Source: Arenicellales bacterium
GTDB lineage: Bacteria > Pseudomonadota > Gammaproteobacteria > Arenicellales > JAHEKD01
Direction of reading: 5' to 3'
Assembly: GCA_028284225.1 (NCBI GenBank)
Contig: JANQSD010000021.1
Location: 1-64,000 of the forward strand
DNA: 64,000 nt
Below the pieces are notes generated by a model, which searched no databases, was not told the DNA's origin, and saw only the letters and a list, made by a program, of their open reading frames with translations. Of the stretch, positions 1-8,161 are shown in pieces. A program made the translations under genes and the position numbers. Every line of letters starts with the position of its first letter. The stretch's first letter is position 1.

Positions 1-135
1 CGCTATGGTTATTTGATGTTGCATCAGCTACTTAAACGAGAAGGCTTAGTGATTAATAAGAAACGGACTTATCGATTGTATACGGCAGAGGGTCTACAAT
101 TGTCAAAATTGAACTGGCGATCACCGTACCGCTGA
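1..135 (+). pseudogene. IS3-family transposase fragment (OrfB part)
   Basis: An open frame runs in from the left edge. Its first 34 or so residues (RYGYLMLHQLLKREG, then RTYRLYTAEGLQL) match the conserved stretch of IS3-family OrfB transposases that precedes the DDE core. After this the similarity stops and the frame ends at a TGA at 133-135, where it runs into sequence belonging to an opposite-strand gene. The rest of the transposase, including its catalytic residues, is absent on this side, so this is a remnant. Whether more of the IS lies to the left cannot be seen. Confidence 0.7.
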
Positions 136-349
136 TGATACCAGCGCTCCAGGTGAAACGAGTTTCCTGAAGAGCTGAGATATCCGAACGGATTTCTTTT
201 TGCGATGTTTTTAGCTGCTCCAAGTCCCGATCTAAGTTGTCGAAGCGTTTTTCGTGAAAATTCAGATGTTCCATGACCAAATTCAGCTGAATACCCTGCC
301 CTTTCAACTTTTCGTAAATTTGTTCGTTGCTGACTTTTTGATCTGCCAT
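106..349 (-). CDS. Small coiled-coil membrane protein, C-terminus cut by IS remnant
   Basis: The protein begins MADQKVSNEQIYEKLK, has a heptad-like charged stretch (about residues 5-60), then a hydrophobic segment (about 65-85, SAGIISGTVIASSIL). A soluble coiled coil with a C-terminal membrane segment is common among small phage and plasmid proteins, but I do not recognise a named family. The ATG at 349 is chosen over a TTG at 361; neither has a strong ribosome site. The last residues of the open frame are read from the IS3 fragment, so the natural C-terminus was probably lost near position 106. Confidence 0.4.
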
Positions 350-392
350 TGTTTTTGTCAAGTGTCATGTTGAGCCTACCTACAGGCATGAG

Positions 393-1151
393 TTAGTCAA
401 ATATATCGGGAAGCGCAACTTCATCATTTCTTAATTCTTCAGCGATGTACTTGCCCAATAGCCTCAAATCTGGTCGCTTTAACCTGGATAAATATGAAGA
501 TGTTCTAGAGACCTGGGGCTTAAGTTTGGAATTGAATATGTCGTGTTTAACTGCCTCTGCTTCGGCCTTGGCATCGGTAATGCCGAGATATCGGAGAGTG
601 GTTGCTACACTTTGATGTCCTAGGAGTGTTGAGATGTATTCAATTCTGGTACCTCGCAGAAACAGGAACATGGGTTTACTGCGGCGGATAGAATGACTAC
701 TGTAATCCTCACTATGCAGATCTAGACGCTGTGCCCATTGTTTGACGAGTTTCCGATACCAATCAACGCATATCGGGTTACTAGGACTGGACTTATATCG
801 GGTAAAAATAAAATCCTGAGGCTTTTTTCCGCTAAATTCTATCCATTGTTTAAGCACTTCCCTTGTCTTTTCTGTAAGGTACGAAGCTACTGGATAGTCA
901 GTTTTTTGCTGCTGACACCAGAATTTTGACCGTATATCACCATTGGCATAGGTAACATCAACGACCCTGAGTCCAAGCAAGTCCACTGCTCTTAACATGC
1001 TATCAACACCGACTCGTAATAAACATAAATCGTGAGGAGATTTAAATGTTTGAAAGTCGGACTCCAAGAGCAAAATTTCCTGCTGCTCGAAAGCCAGTCG
1101 AGGCCCAATACTACGATCTTGATTCCACGGGACACGATCTGCTGTATGCAT
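393..1151 (-). CDS. Tyrosine recombinase/integrase
   Basis: This is a site-specific recombinase of the phage-integrase family. The catalytic set is visible (numbered from a TTG at 1163): Arg58 in SMLRAVDLLGL, the HxxR box HSIRR with His157 and Arg160, His183 in LGHQS, and the nucleophile Tyr192 in LRYLGI. It has about 250 residues and a short N-terminal part, so the usual core-binding domain is reduced. The ATG at 1151 is chosen; a TTG at 1163 is the alternative. No attachment site is visible beside it, so its role in moving the left block is inferred. The C-terminal 60 residues beyond the tyrosine are unusual. Confidence 0.8.
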   Translation of the reverse strand: MHTADRVPWNQDRSIGPRLAFEQQEILLLESDFQTFKSPHDLCLLRVGVDSMLRAVDLLGLRVVDVTYANGDIRSKFWCQQQKTDYPVASYLTEKTREVLKQWIEFSGKKPQDFIFTRYKSSPSNPICVDWYRKLVKQWAQRLDLHSEDYSSHSIRRSKPMFLFLRGTRIEYISTLLGHQSVATTLRYLGITDAKAEAEAVKHDIFNSKLKPQVSRTSSYLSRLKRPDLRLLGKYIAEELRNDEVALPDIFD

Positions 1152-1312
1152 AATGCGGGCCAAAAATGAGGGGAGATAGAGGAAGTCGCGCTTCTTTTAA
1201 AAACGAGAGTAAAGTAGACGTTTACACCGCTATTTTAGTGATTCGAAAAAAAATGACACGTGTTCACTTTCACCATGATGATGAAGTTTTCGTTAAGAAA
1301 CAGGGGTTTAGC

Positions 1313-1339
1313 AGTCTTGCTTTTAAAAAAAGCAAGACT
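1313..1339. repeat. Perfect 12-bp hairpin
   Basis: AGTCTTGCTTTT (1313-1324) is followed by AAA and then its exact reverse complement (1328-1339). There is no clear T-run after it on either strand, so it is not a textbook terminator. It lies in the gap between the recombinase gene and a small forward gene. Confidence 0.6.
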
Positions 1340-1367
1340 AAGCTAGATATATCACTAACCTATCAAC

Positions 1368-1574
1368 ATGATTAACACCGAAGAACTCAAAATCGCTGCT
1401 CACTTTAATCATCAAAATTACCCTTTGATTGTGGAATGGGTAAATTTTAATGAAGAGCAAAAAGACGAACTTAAAAGCCAATATCCCAATTTAAAAATTT
1501 TGGAGGATATACCCATCACACCGTTTGATAGCTTTGTAGCTGAAAAAGAAAAGTTTACCGATGATGGGCTTTGA
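1368..1574 (+). CDS. Hypothetical small acidic protein
   Basis: A 68-residue open frame begins MINTEELKIAAHFNHQNYPL. It has no signal peptide or membrane segment, and I do not recognise the family. The codon use looks normal and the length is plausible for a small accessory-island gene, but the start lacks a clear Shine-Dalgarno sequence. It converges on the yafQ-like toxin gene. It could be a fragment of a larger gene. Confidence 0.35.
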   Translation: MINTEELKIAAHFNHQNYPLIVEWVNFNEEQKDELKSQYPNLKILEDIPITPFDSFVAEKEKFTDDGL

Positions 1575-1593
1575 TTGCTTTTCAGCCGAAGTG

Positions 1594-1860
1594 TCAAAAC
1601 AGATCCGAATGCGTGCCGGTTCGAGCCAACTCCAAAAGATCATCGCTGACGCGATAAATTAATAGCCAGTCTGGTTCAATATGACATTCCCAAAAGTCAG
1701 CATAATTGCCAACTAGCTTGTGATTTCGGTAACGCGCTGGCAGCACTTCATCATTCAATAGCATTCTGATCACCGTTTCGAATTTATCCAAACGGCAACC
1801 TCTCTTGACGATCTTTTTGAAATCCTTTTTAAATTGATTTGAACGGGTGACCTGCTTCAA
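1594..1860 (-). CDS. yafQ: YafQ-like toxin, RelE superfamily mRNA interferase
   Basis: This is the toxin half of a type II toxin-antitoxin pair. YafQ proteins cut mRNA on the ribosome. The 88-residue protein has the family layout: an N-terminal KQVTRSNQFKKDFKK helix, then RYRNHKLVGNYADFWECHIEPDWLLIYR, and a C-terminal ELARTGTHSDLF with the conserved His near the end. The start is a TTG six bases after the antitoxin stop, so the two genes are almost certainly co-transcribed and coupled. The length is normal and the key motifs are present, so it should be functional. Confidence 0.88.
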   Translation of the reverse strand: MKQVTRSNQFKKDFKKIVKRGCRLDKFETVIRMLLNDEVLPARYRNHKLVGNYADFWECHIEPDWLLIYRVSDDLLELARTGTHSDLF

Positions 1861-1866
1861 TAGGAA

Positions 1867-2136
1867 TCAGCTTTTCAAGTCTGCCATCAGATCATCAATA
1901 CTATCGAATTTCGGTAACATTTTTTTGTCCTTAGCCTCATTGAGCTCATCCAACGCCTTGATAGTCACATCATTGGGTATTTTCACAGAAAAAGGCAAAC
2001 CACGTTGCAGCACTAACTGCTTAAAGAACAGCGTAATCGCTTCTGATGTTTTGAGTCCGAGTACCGACAGCACCGCTTCTGCATCGTGTTTTAACTCTGG
2101 ATCTATACGAGAACGAATAATTTCAGTTTTAGCCAT
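1867..2136 (-). CDS. dinJ: DinJ/RelB-like antitoxin
   Basis: This is the antitoxin partner of the YafQ-like toxin. The N-terminus (MAKTEIIRSRIDPELKHDAEAVL) is the ribbon-helix-helix DNA-binding part seen in RelB/DinJ proteins, and the rest binds the toxin. The ATG at 2136 is chosen over an in-frame GTG at 2145 because AGGTGA sits six bases before it. The gene comes first in the pair, as usual, and the protein complex probably represses its own promoter through the inverted repeat just upstream. Confidence 0.88.
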   Translation of the reverse strand: MAKTEIIRSRIDPELKHDAEAVLSVLGLKTSEAITLFFKQLVLQRGLPFSVKIPNDVTIKALDELNEAKDKKMLPKFDSIDDLMADLKS

Positions 2137-2147
2137 AATAATCACCT

Positions 2148-2176
2148 ATGACACAATTGTAGCACTTTTGTGACAT
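2148..2176. promoter_or_regulatory. Putative operator of dinJ-yafQ
   Basis: An imperfect palindrome (ATGACACAA ... TTGTGACAT, one mismatch, 11-base centre) lies directly upstream of the antitoxin start, where ribbon-helix-helix antitoxins usually bind to autoregulate. The role is inferred from position. Confidence 0.5.
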
Positions 2177-2383
2177 AATGTAAATTTTGAAACCGAATAA
2201 AACTTAGGAATGATAGCTAATTTTAATCAGCTGTAAGACAGAAATTATTTTGAAATTGAAATTTATCGAAATCCCTTAATGTTTAAGAATTATGCTACTT
2301 TTGAGAGGTCTAATTGGTTCGATTCATAATGTATATAATTAGTGGATGTATTTTTTAAAAAGACAATATGGAAGCTTGTACAC

Positions 2384-4393
2384 ATGACCCCAAATAAGTC
2401 TACAGAACCAGTCTTTGCAAGCAGCGATTACGAAAAGGTATATCTGATTCGACAAAGTATATTTCAAGAAATTTTAAGCCCTGATCCTACCAAAAATGAA
2501 TTTCACACGCTTTTAAATAGAATCATCCTTCTATTCCAAAGGCCCATAGGCATATCTATGCATAGAGGAGATCAAAAAGTTTCTCAAACAGCTATTGACC
2601 ATGCCCACCTAAAGGCATTCCAAGATTGTTATGATTCTATCGAATCGGATATTACCCAGTACCAAGTTAATATTATGAACACACCATATTCTCTGGTACT
2701 GTATGACATTATTGAAGAAAAAAAATTAACATACCAGGCAATACCACTATCTCAAATTAATAAAAATTCTGCTATCAATTTATTAGTCAACTTATTTCCT
2801 TCGGTGTCTGTATCAGACTATTTAAAGATAAAGTTACATTTCGACTTCAAAGATTACTTATCGACAGTTTTAGAACAACACCATCCAAAATGCCTGGAAG
2901 GAAACGTAGATGAAATATTAAAGCGACAGGAATATAAATCTGAAATTTTTTTGGAAACCCCTCCAAAACAAAATGAGGAATTTTTAGAAAATATCAGTTC
3001 TATATTGGATCTGGTTTATCAAAGAAAGATTTGTACCAGTAAGATAGCGCAGGCTAATAAATTAAAGCCAGCAAATGCGATATTTTACATAAAAAAATAT
3101 ACAAGAAAGACTAAGAGATATATAGCATCTAAAACAAATAATGGCACAAGCATAAGTTATGCATACGATATCCAGATAGTTATGCCACCTAAGCAACGAG
3201 AAGACTGTTTGAAGGGACTAAAAAGAATTCACGAAGGAACAAAAAATCAGGAGCACTTTATTATCAAGTTAGGTAATAAGAAAGAAAAGAACCGTAGGTA
3301 TGGTGTATATGCTGAAATGTCTGAAGAAGAACGAAAGAAATATCAAAAACTTGATAATTATTTTTTTGAAAAAATTTCTACTGAACAAGGACGCAATGAG
3401 TTAATGGATTTTGTGTGCCAACCGTTTGGAGAACATGCGATCAGCTTATGTGACAATACAATGGTAAGTGGATTTCTTTCTTACTCTCAATCCCCATTTG
3501 CAAAAAAAGATGGCGGACTAATGAGAACCAGATTTAATCTTGCAAGAATAGAAGAAAAAAATATCAAAGATTATCCTGACTTAATAAGAAAAGTGACACT
3601 GCATTATTTGCTTTCAATTATGGCACCGCCTTCAGAAGATCTTATAACTACAACATATCCTGTTCATAACTCAGGAACAACTAATCTATGCATCATGTGT
3701 GCAATGGATAGTCAATTTGCATCAGAAAACGATCAGGATCGACTCCTAAACGAACATGGTAATTGGTGCATCGGATACTTATACTATCACTCAGTTTTTA
3801 TCCCATCAGTAAAACTAATTCGCAGAGAACTTAGGCAACTCTATTATCGGATGATCAAGGATGTATATAGTCGCGCCCTTAAAAAATTTCTAGATCAAAA
3901 TATCGAGCCTACAGTTAAAATTTTCAAATCTAACTACAATCAATTTGGCCCTGAAGCTTTACTTGAAGACGAGAATGTACATAAGAAACAGAGAATGAAT
4001 CTCAAAGAAAAATTATTTGAAGCAAATGATAATTATAAATCGTATGCCCGATATTTTCCTCAATGTTATGTATTATTAGAGTCTTTTCTAATTGATGACC
4101 TTGATACACAGAAAAAAAATAACTCAAAAAAAACTATTATTCCAAGTTCATTGCCATCTTTTAATATAGGGCTTTATAATATCCAGAATTTTATAACCGT
4201 TACATTCGTTAAAAATCCGTATTTCAAACATCATAACGATATGTATGACAGATTTATTGAACACGAGAAGATTAAAACAATATTCCAATATCAAACCATT
4301 GAACTTCAAAATCAGCATGCAATTATGATAGAGAAAAAAGAACATGGTGATATACAGACTATATTAGCTAAAATTATCAACCAAAATAAATAA
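2384..4393 (+). CDS. Large protein of unknown function, first gene of a cluster
   Basis: This is a long cytoplasmic protein of about 669 residues (683 if the upstream GTG at 2342 is used). I see no signal peptide, membrane segment, Walker motif or known catalytic motif. The middle and C-terminal parts are rich in Lys, Tyr and Ile. A stretch around residues 440-520 contains TTNLCIMCAMDS and HGNWCIGYLYYHS, with several Cys and His that might bind metal or form a sensor fold; that is a guess. Its stop codon abuts the ATG of the next gene, so the two are translationally coupled. It opens a run of same-strand genes ending in a VirD4-like coupling protein. Confidence 0.65.
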   Translation: MTPNKSTEPVFASSDYEKVYLIRQSIFQEILSPDPTKNEFHTLLNRIILLFQRPIGISMHRGDQKVSQTAIDHAHLKAFQDCYDSIESDITQYQVNIMNTPYSLVLYDIIEEKKLTYQAIPLSQINKNSAINLLVNLFPSVSVSDYLKIKLHFDFKDYLSTVLEQHHPKCLEGNVDEILKRQEYKSEIFLETPPKQNEEFLENISSILDLVYQRKICTSKIAQANKLKPANAIFYIKKYTRKTKRYIASKTNNGTSISYAYDIQIVMPPKQREDCLKGLKRIHEGTKNQEHFIIKLGNKKEKNRRYGVYAEMSEEERKKYQKLDNYFFEKISTEQGRNELMDFVCQPFGEHAISLCDNTMVSGFLSYSQSPFAKKDGGLMRTRFNLARIEEKNIKDYPDLIRKVTLHYLLSIMAPPSEDLITTTYPVHNSGTTNLCIMCAMDSQFASENDQDRLLNEHGNWCIGYLYYHSVFIPSVKLIRRELRQLYYRMIKDVYSRALKKFLDQNIEPTVKIFKSNYNQFGPEALLEDENVHKKQRMNLKEKLFEANDNYKSYARYFPQCYVLLESFLIDDLDTQKKNNSKKTIIPSSLPSFNIGLYNIQNFITVTFVKNPYFKHHNDMYDRFIEHEKIKTIFQYQTIELQNQHAIMIEKKEHGDIQTILAKIINQNK

Positions 4394-5122
4394 ATGAACA
4401 AAGTAGAAGAAAAATTCAAAAAAACTCTTGGTCTCAAAGATTCAGACGATGTTGAAAAACCGACCAAAAATCCACATCAAACTCTCACCAACTCTAACTT
4501 AGAGTATCAATTAAATCCAGATACACATATAGCCTCGCCAGTAAATAAAGTTGTAGAGATTGCCTTTCGTAAAGGACTGGGAATTGACCAGAATAAAAAA
4601 ATAACTAAACGTAATAATATCAAAGCCAAAACTCTTCGCTCACAATTACTAAAAAAAATAGGTGGACCAGCCTATGAAGAAACTTATGCAGTAATACAAG
4701 AAATCATTCCTTCTGCAAGTGAATTGCAAGTACTATTACTTATCAACTATTTCTCAGGCAAGGTAGAAAAGAAGACACAAACTTCAAAATTAGAAGGTGG
4801 AGAGGCTTTAGAGCTGATAGAAAATGCTATTCTAGAAATTGAATTAACGAATGATTTAGAAGAACACATAAAAGAGATCCAAAATGAAACTTTAGCAAAA
4901 CTTTCTATACCTCCATTTGAACATACCCCTAAATGCATGGATGCTATTGAATATTATATTACTTATTTTAGTCACCTCCATAGTTTTGGATTTGTGCAAG
5001 CTCACCTTAGTAGATTTCTGCCTAGTTTTTATTCTCATATTAGATATTATGCAAGGAAGAAGAATATGGATTTTTATGAGATTTGTCCAGCACAAGAGAA
5101 CAAACATATTCCAATAATTTAG
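4394..5122 (+). CDS. Protein of unknown function coupled to the preceding gene
   Basis: This 242-residue soluble protein starts at the base after the previous stop. The first 60 residues are polar and low in structure, followed by a helical stretch (LRSQLLKKIGGPAYEETYAVIQ) and a Tyr/His-rich C-terminus (YYITYFSHLHSFGF, FYSHIRYYARKK). I do not recognise a family. Zero spacing to the upstream gene suggests the two products work together, perhaps in fixed ratio. A perfect palindrome follows the gene. Confidence 0.6.
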   Translation: MNKVEEKFKKTLGLKDSDDVEKPTKNPHQTLTNSNLEYQLNPDTHIASPVNKVVEIAFRKGLGIDQNKKITKRNNIKAKTLRSQLLKKIGGPAYEETYAVIQEIIPSASELQVLLLINYFSGKVEKKTQTSKLEGGEALELIENAILEIELTNDLEEHIKEIQNETLAKLSIPPFEHTPKCMDAIEYYITYFSHLHSFGFVQAHLSRFLPSFYSHIRYYARKKNMDFYEICPAQENKHIPII

Positions 5123-5160
5123 AATAGCAGAGCGAGAAAATTCATATTTAATTCATATTT

Positions 5161-5192
5161 CAATGTTATTGTTAACATTAACAATAACATTG
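5161..5192. promoter_or_regulatory. Perfect 15-bp inverted repeat (operator, processing or recombination site)
   Basis: CAATGTTATTGTTAA (5161-5175), then CA, then its exact reverse complement (5178-5192). It lies between two genes of the cluster, 39 bases after the upstream stop. It lacks a following T-run, so it is more likely an operator, an mRNA processing or stabilising hairpin, or a protein-binding site than a terminator. It overlaps the first codons of the longest open frame at 5163, which argues that the real start is the ATG at 5199. Confidence 0.75.
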
Positions 5193-5198
5193 AAATCG

Positions 5199-5399
5199 AT
5201 GAAAGAAGATCAAAATTTAAAGTGCACAACTAGAATCTCGATTTTTGAAAGAGTGCTTATTGCTCTTGCTGCTATTGCGACAATTGCAATGCTTTTAATC
5301 CCATTCGTTCTAGATGACGAGGAGAATCATCACATTCAATCTAACTCTGTTAACCACACTCTCAAACAAAAGCAACATGGAGACGATTATGTCAATTAA
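5199..5399 (+). CDS. Small single-pass membrane protein
   Basis: About 66 residues: a short basic N-terminus, one membrane segment (about 19-37, VLIALAAIATIAMLLIPFVL) and a polar His/Asn-rich tail. The start at 5199 (MKEDQNL) is chosen because the longer frame from 5163 would place a perfect palindrome inside the coding sequence. It overlaps the next gene by 11 bases, so it is translated as part of the cluster. Family unknown. Its size and topology fit an accessory subunit of the membrane proteins encoded next. Confidence 0.5.
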   Translation: MKEDQNLKCTTRISIFERVLIALAAIATIAMLLIPFVLDDEENHHIQSNSVNHTLKQKQHGDDYVN

Positions 5400-6399
5400 G
5401 TCATCACATCTCAAGAATGCTAAAAACCTCTATTATGACCTCTCTATCATTCACTCACATTTAGACGATCCAAATGGTGAAAACAAAGTGGCGTTAAAAG
5501 CTGGCAATATTTTTGATCATTTTTTCGGTGGTGAGATAGCAAGCTTGAAACAACTTGGTCACGATACTCAAGAGGAAAAAGAGAATATTCAAAACCAGAA
5601 ACTTGAGAAGGAAAAGCAAATTCAAGATACCCCTGAGTATTTACCCACTCCACAACAGATCAAAGTCCCATGGAACTTTTGGAATCGTTCCGAAATTTAT
5701 TCCCTACTAGTTATGTCTTTAATATTTATAGGGGTTGGTGTTTCTAGTGTAGCTTCGAACCTCCGATCCACTGGAGAAGCCATATTCATAGAATCACCCT
5801 GGCTATTATGGATAATGAGCAGCATTCCTTTAGGAGCTGCTATTATTCTGAAGTCTTTTGCAAGACACATGCGTCCTACTATTAAGCACCGTTATACCCT
5901 GCTTCTCTATGTAACTTGTATTGTCCTATGTTTGATATGGATTTTTCTATTTTCTAAATTTTTTAATGGTCTTACTCAATCAGTAATTGATGTTATAGAT
6001 GCGATTGTTTACGCGAATTTACCAAACACAACTGAATACTCCTCTAAAAATTTATTTCTTTTTATTCAACTTTCTGCTGAATGTACAGGCGCTGCAGCAT
6101 TGTGGCTGACAGCTTCAAAAATTTATGAAATGCATCATCAACAAAGGACACAGAGAAATCCATTTTACAAGCAATTAAAAGAGGACCTATCAAAAATTGA
6201 ACAGGAAGTTCAAGCAATCAATAATAAATTAACGAAATATGTTAATGAACTTATAAGTCTCCAAGAGGCACGCAAGGTCTACATTAATAACTATCTTAAC
6301 GACTATAAAACTAAGCAATGGATGCGAGATCAGAAAAAACCAGGAATCAGAATTATTGATGTTAATCCGTTGAAAACTAAATTTTTAAAAGGAGAATAA
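5389..6399 (+). CDS. Four-pass membrane protein with coiled-coil ends
   Basis: A 336-residue inner-membrane protein. The N-terminal 100 residues are cytoplasmic and charged, with a coiled-coil stretch (EEKENIQNQKLEKEKQIQ). Four hydrophobic segments follow near residues 105-128, 139-159, 170-193 and 222-245. The C-terminal 90 residues form another helical, probably coiled-coil region. The ATG at 5389 is chosen because GGAG lies just upstream of it. I do not recognise the family. Genes on both sides encode a one-pass membrane protein and an exported protein, which suggests an envelope-spanning assembly. Confidence 0.6.
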   Translation: MSIKSSHLKNAKNLYYDLSIIHSHLDDPNGENKVALKAGNIFDHFFGGEIASLKQLGHDTQEEKENIQNQKLEKEKQIQDTPEYLPTPQQIKVPWNFWNRSEIYSLLVMSLIFIGVGVSSVASNLRSTGEAIFIESPWLLWIMSSIPLGAAIILKSFARHMRPTIKHRYTLLLYVTCIVLCLIWIFLFSKFFNGLTQSVIDVIDAIVYANLPNTTEYSSKNLFLFIQLSAECTGAAALWLTASKIYEMHHQQRTQRNPFYKQLKEDLSKIEQEVQAINNKLTKYVNELISLQEARKVYINNYLNDYKTKQWMRDQKKPGIRIIDVNPLKTKFLKGE

Positions 6400-6401
6400 T
6401 T

Positions 6402-7712
6402 ATGAAGACTCTGAAACTTATACTTTTGTTTTTCAGCCTGACATTAGCTAATTATTCCCATGCAAAAGATTACATTATCGGCATTTCACCATTTGCACAT
6501 CAAACACAAAAGGAAACACTAAAACGAAAAATACTTGAATTTTTGTTGGTAGGAATCAGTTTAGGTGATCAAGTCATCCTATATGATGCGTATCATAACA
6601 AGCGCTTAGGTATTTTCAAAATACCAAATAATCCTTCTTATAATGGATCAAAAGCACGAATTAAGGCGAATAATAATCCTATTGTAGTCAAAGCCCTTAC
6701 ATCGTTTTTGAATACTCGCATAAAAAATAGTGATGGAAAATCTTCAAGTATTAATCTTCCACAATTTCTGAATTTCATCGGAACTCACCACAATTCAGAA
6801 GACTTAATCATAATTATTATTGGTTCACCCCATCATATTGATGAAAAGGAACCTAGTTATTCAATGACTAACGGGTACCTTCCTTCTGATGGACATATTA
6901 TTGCATCGATAAGTAAATCCCCATATGGAACAAAAGAAAAAGCAAAATTATTAAACCAGTCAAAATTGTATTTTTTAATACAGGATGAAGCCTGGTCAAG
7001 TGACTTACATTCAGAACTAACGCATCGCTTTTGGAGTCTTTATGTACAGAGCATAGGGGCAGAGTTGGCAAGCTTTTCCAGCGACATAGATACCGTACTT
7101 GAACGATCATTAGATCACAGTTTAATTGCATCTAGAAATTTTGAGATTGATAAATCTAACGACAAAATAGAAATGATCTCAATCAGACGTACTGTCGGCC
7201 AGCGATCTATTGAAGAAGTATTTGATACCGAGCCATCATCTCCATTAGAACCAAAGATTAGTAACAGTACCGATGAGAATACTGAAAGTGAAGCAAATAC
7301 AGTTGGATCAGTACTAGTCGGCGTAAAATGGGACTGCCTGAAATGCGACATTGACTTATATGCCCAGCCTAAACCTACAGCAGAGATACTTTACTTCAAT
7401 CACACCCGTACAGCAGAAGGATCTTATTTTAAAGATTACTTAAGCTCTCCAACACCAGTAAACGGCCTTGAGTACATTATATTCGATGAGCCTGTAGATC
7501 TAAGAAAGTTGCATATTGCACTGAATTTTTATAAAGGAAAATTCTCGTCAGGACCTAAAGGTCAAATACGTATTGAATTCAACGGACAGGTATATGCTAA
7601 GTCATTCCATATTCAAGCCGAGACTGGCAATCGTGGAAATAGCTTCAACCAAAGGCATGAAGATAAACATTGGATCGTGATTGATCCACTTACACTTGTT
7701 CATGGAGATTGA
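6402..7712 (+). CDS. Exported two-domain protein
   Basis: A clear signal peptide (about residues 1-21, ending NYSHA) sends this 436-residue protein to the periplasm or surface. Residues 23-240 show an alternating strand/helix pattern (YIIGISPF, GDQVILYDAY, DLIIIIIGSP, SKLYFLIQDE) like a von Willebrand A-type fold, though without a clear MIDAS motif. Residues 305-430 (VGVKWDCLKCDIDLYAQP, then ALNFYKG and IRIEFNGQVY) resemble the beta domain of YfaP/DUF2135 proteins. A linker rich in Ser, Thr and Glu joins them. AAAGGAG ahead of the ATG is a strong ribosome site. The family assignments are by eye only. Confidence 0.6.
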   Translation: MKTLKLILLFFSLTLANYSHAKDYIIGISPFAHQTQKETLKRKILEFLLVGISLGDQVILYDAYHNKRLGIFKIPNNPSYNGSKARIKANNNPIVVKALTSFLNTRIKNSDGKSSSINLPQFLNFIGTHHNSEDLIIIIIGSPHHIDEKEPSYSMTNGYLPSDGHIIASISKSPYGTKEKAKLLNQSKLYFLIQDEAWSSDLHSELTHRFWSLYVQSIGAELASFSSDIDTVLERSLDHSLIASRNFEIDKSNDKIEMISIRRTVGQRSIEEVFDTEPSSPLEPKISNSTDENTESEANTVGSVLVGVKWDCLKCDIDLYAQPKPTAEILYFNHTRTAEGSYFKDYLSSPTPVNGLEYIIFDEPVDLRKLHIALNFYKGKFSSGPKGQIRIEFNGQVYAKSFHIQAETGNRGNSFNQRHEDKHWIVIDPLTLVHGD

Positions 7713-7715
7713 ACC

Positions 7716-8096
7716 TTGAACGGATCTGACTCTTATTATCTTAATTCGATTAAGAAGCAATATGACTATGGTATCCTTCGCTTAGATGTACTGATGGACA
7801 TTATTTTTCAAGATAGCATCAACACTAATACTAAAATTCGACAGTCAATAAAACGTAAAGGCTTGGACAAAACACTATCTATTCTTGAAAATCGTCCGGC
7901 CTATTTCGGCAAACTCAGAGGTAAGGCATTTCTCGGAATGGAGTGCCAAGATCGAGCCGATGCCAAGGCACTCATCCCGGAATTTAGACGTGCGCTCAAG
8001 TGGAACCATTTGGTTACTATCGAGTATTCCCGAGCAAAAGAAATAATCAAAGTTAGATCTGCGACGCATTCAGAAAGCAAAGAGCAGTCACGATAA
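7716..8096 (+). CDS. Hypothetical protein, possibly relaxase-associated
   Basis: A 126-residue soluble protein starting at a TTG with GGAG eight bases before it, three bases after the upstream stop. The stretch KTLSILENRPAYFGKLRGK faintly recalls a segment found in the C-terminal parts of some conjugative relaxases, which would fit the coupling protein gene that follows, but the similarity is weak. It is otherwise unknown. The end is basic and polar. Confidence 0.45.
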   Translation: MNGSDSYYLNSIKKQYDYGILRLDVLMDIIFQDSINTNTKIRQSIKRKGLDKTLSILENRPAYFGKLRGKAFLGMECQDRADAKALIPEFRRALKWNHLVTIEYSRAKEIIKVRSATHSESKEQSR

Positions 8097-8161
8097 GTGG
8101 GTGAAGATTTGGTGAAGAAAATTAATTGCTTATTTAGACTCCAAACTTGTCAGCCATTAAA

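Noticed and set aside
1253-1375. Possible 40-residue gene before the small protein at 1368
   Set aside because: A perfect hairpin (1313-1339) lies inside it and it has no ribosome site or recognisable features.
5163-5198. Longer N-terminus of the small membrane protein
   Set aside because: It would encode a perfect palindrome; the ATG at 5199 is more likely.
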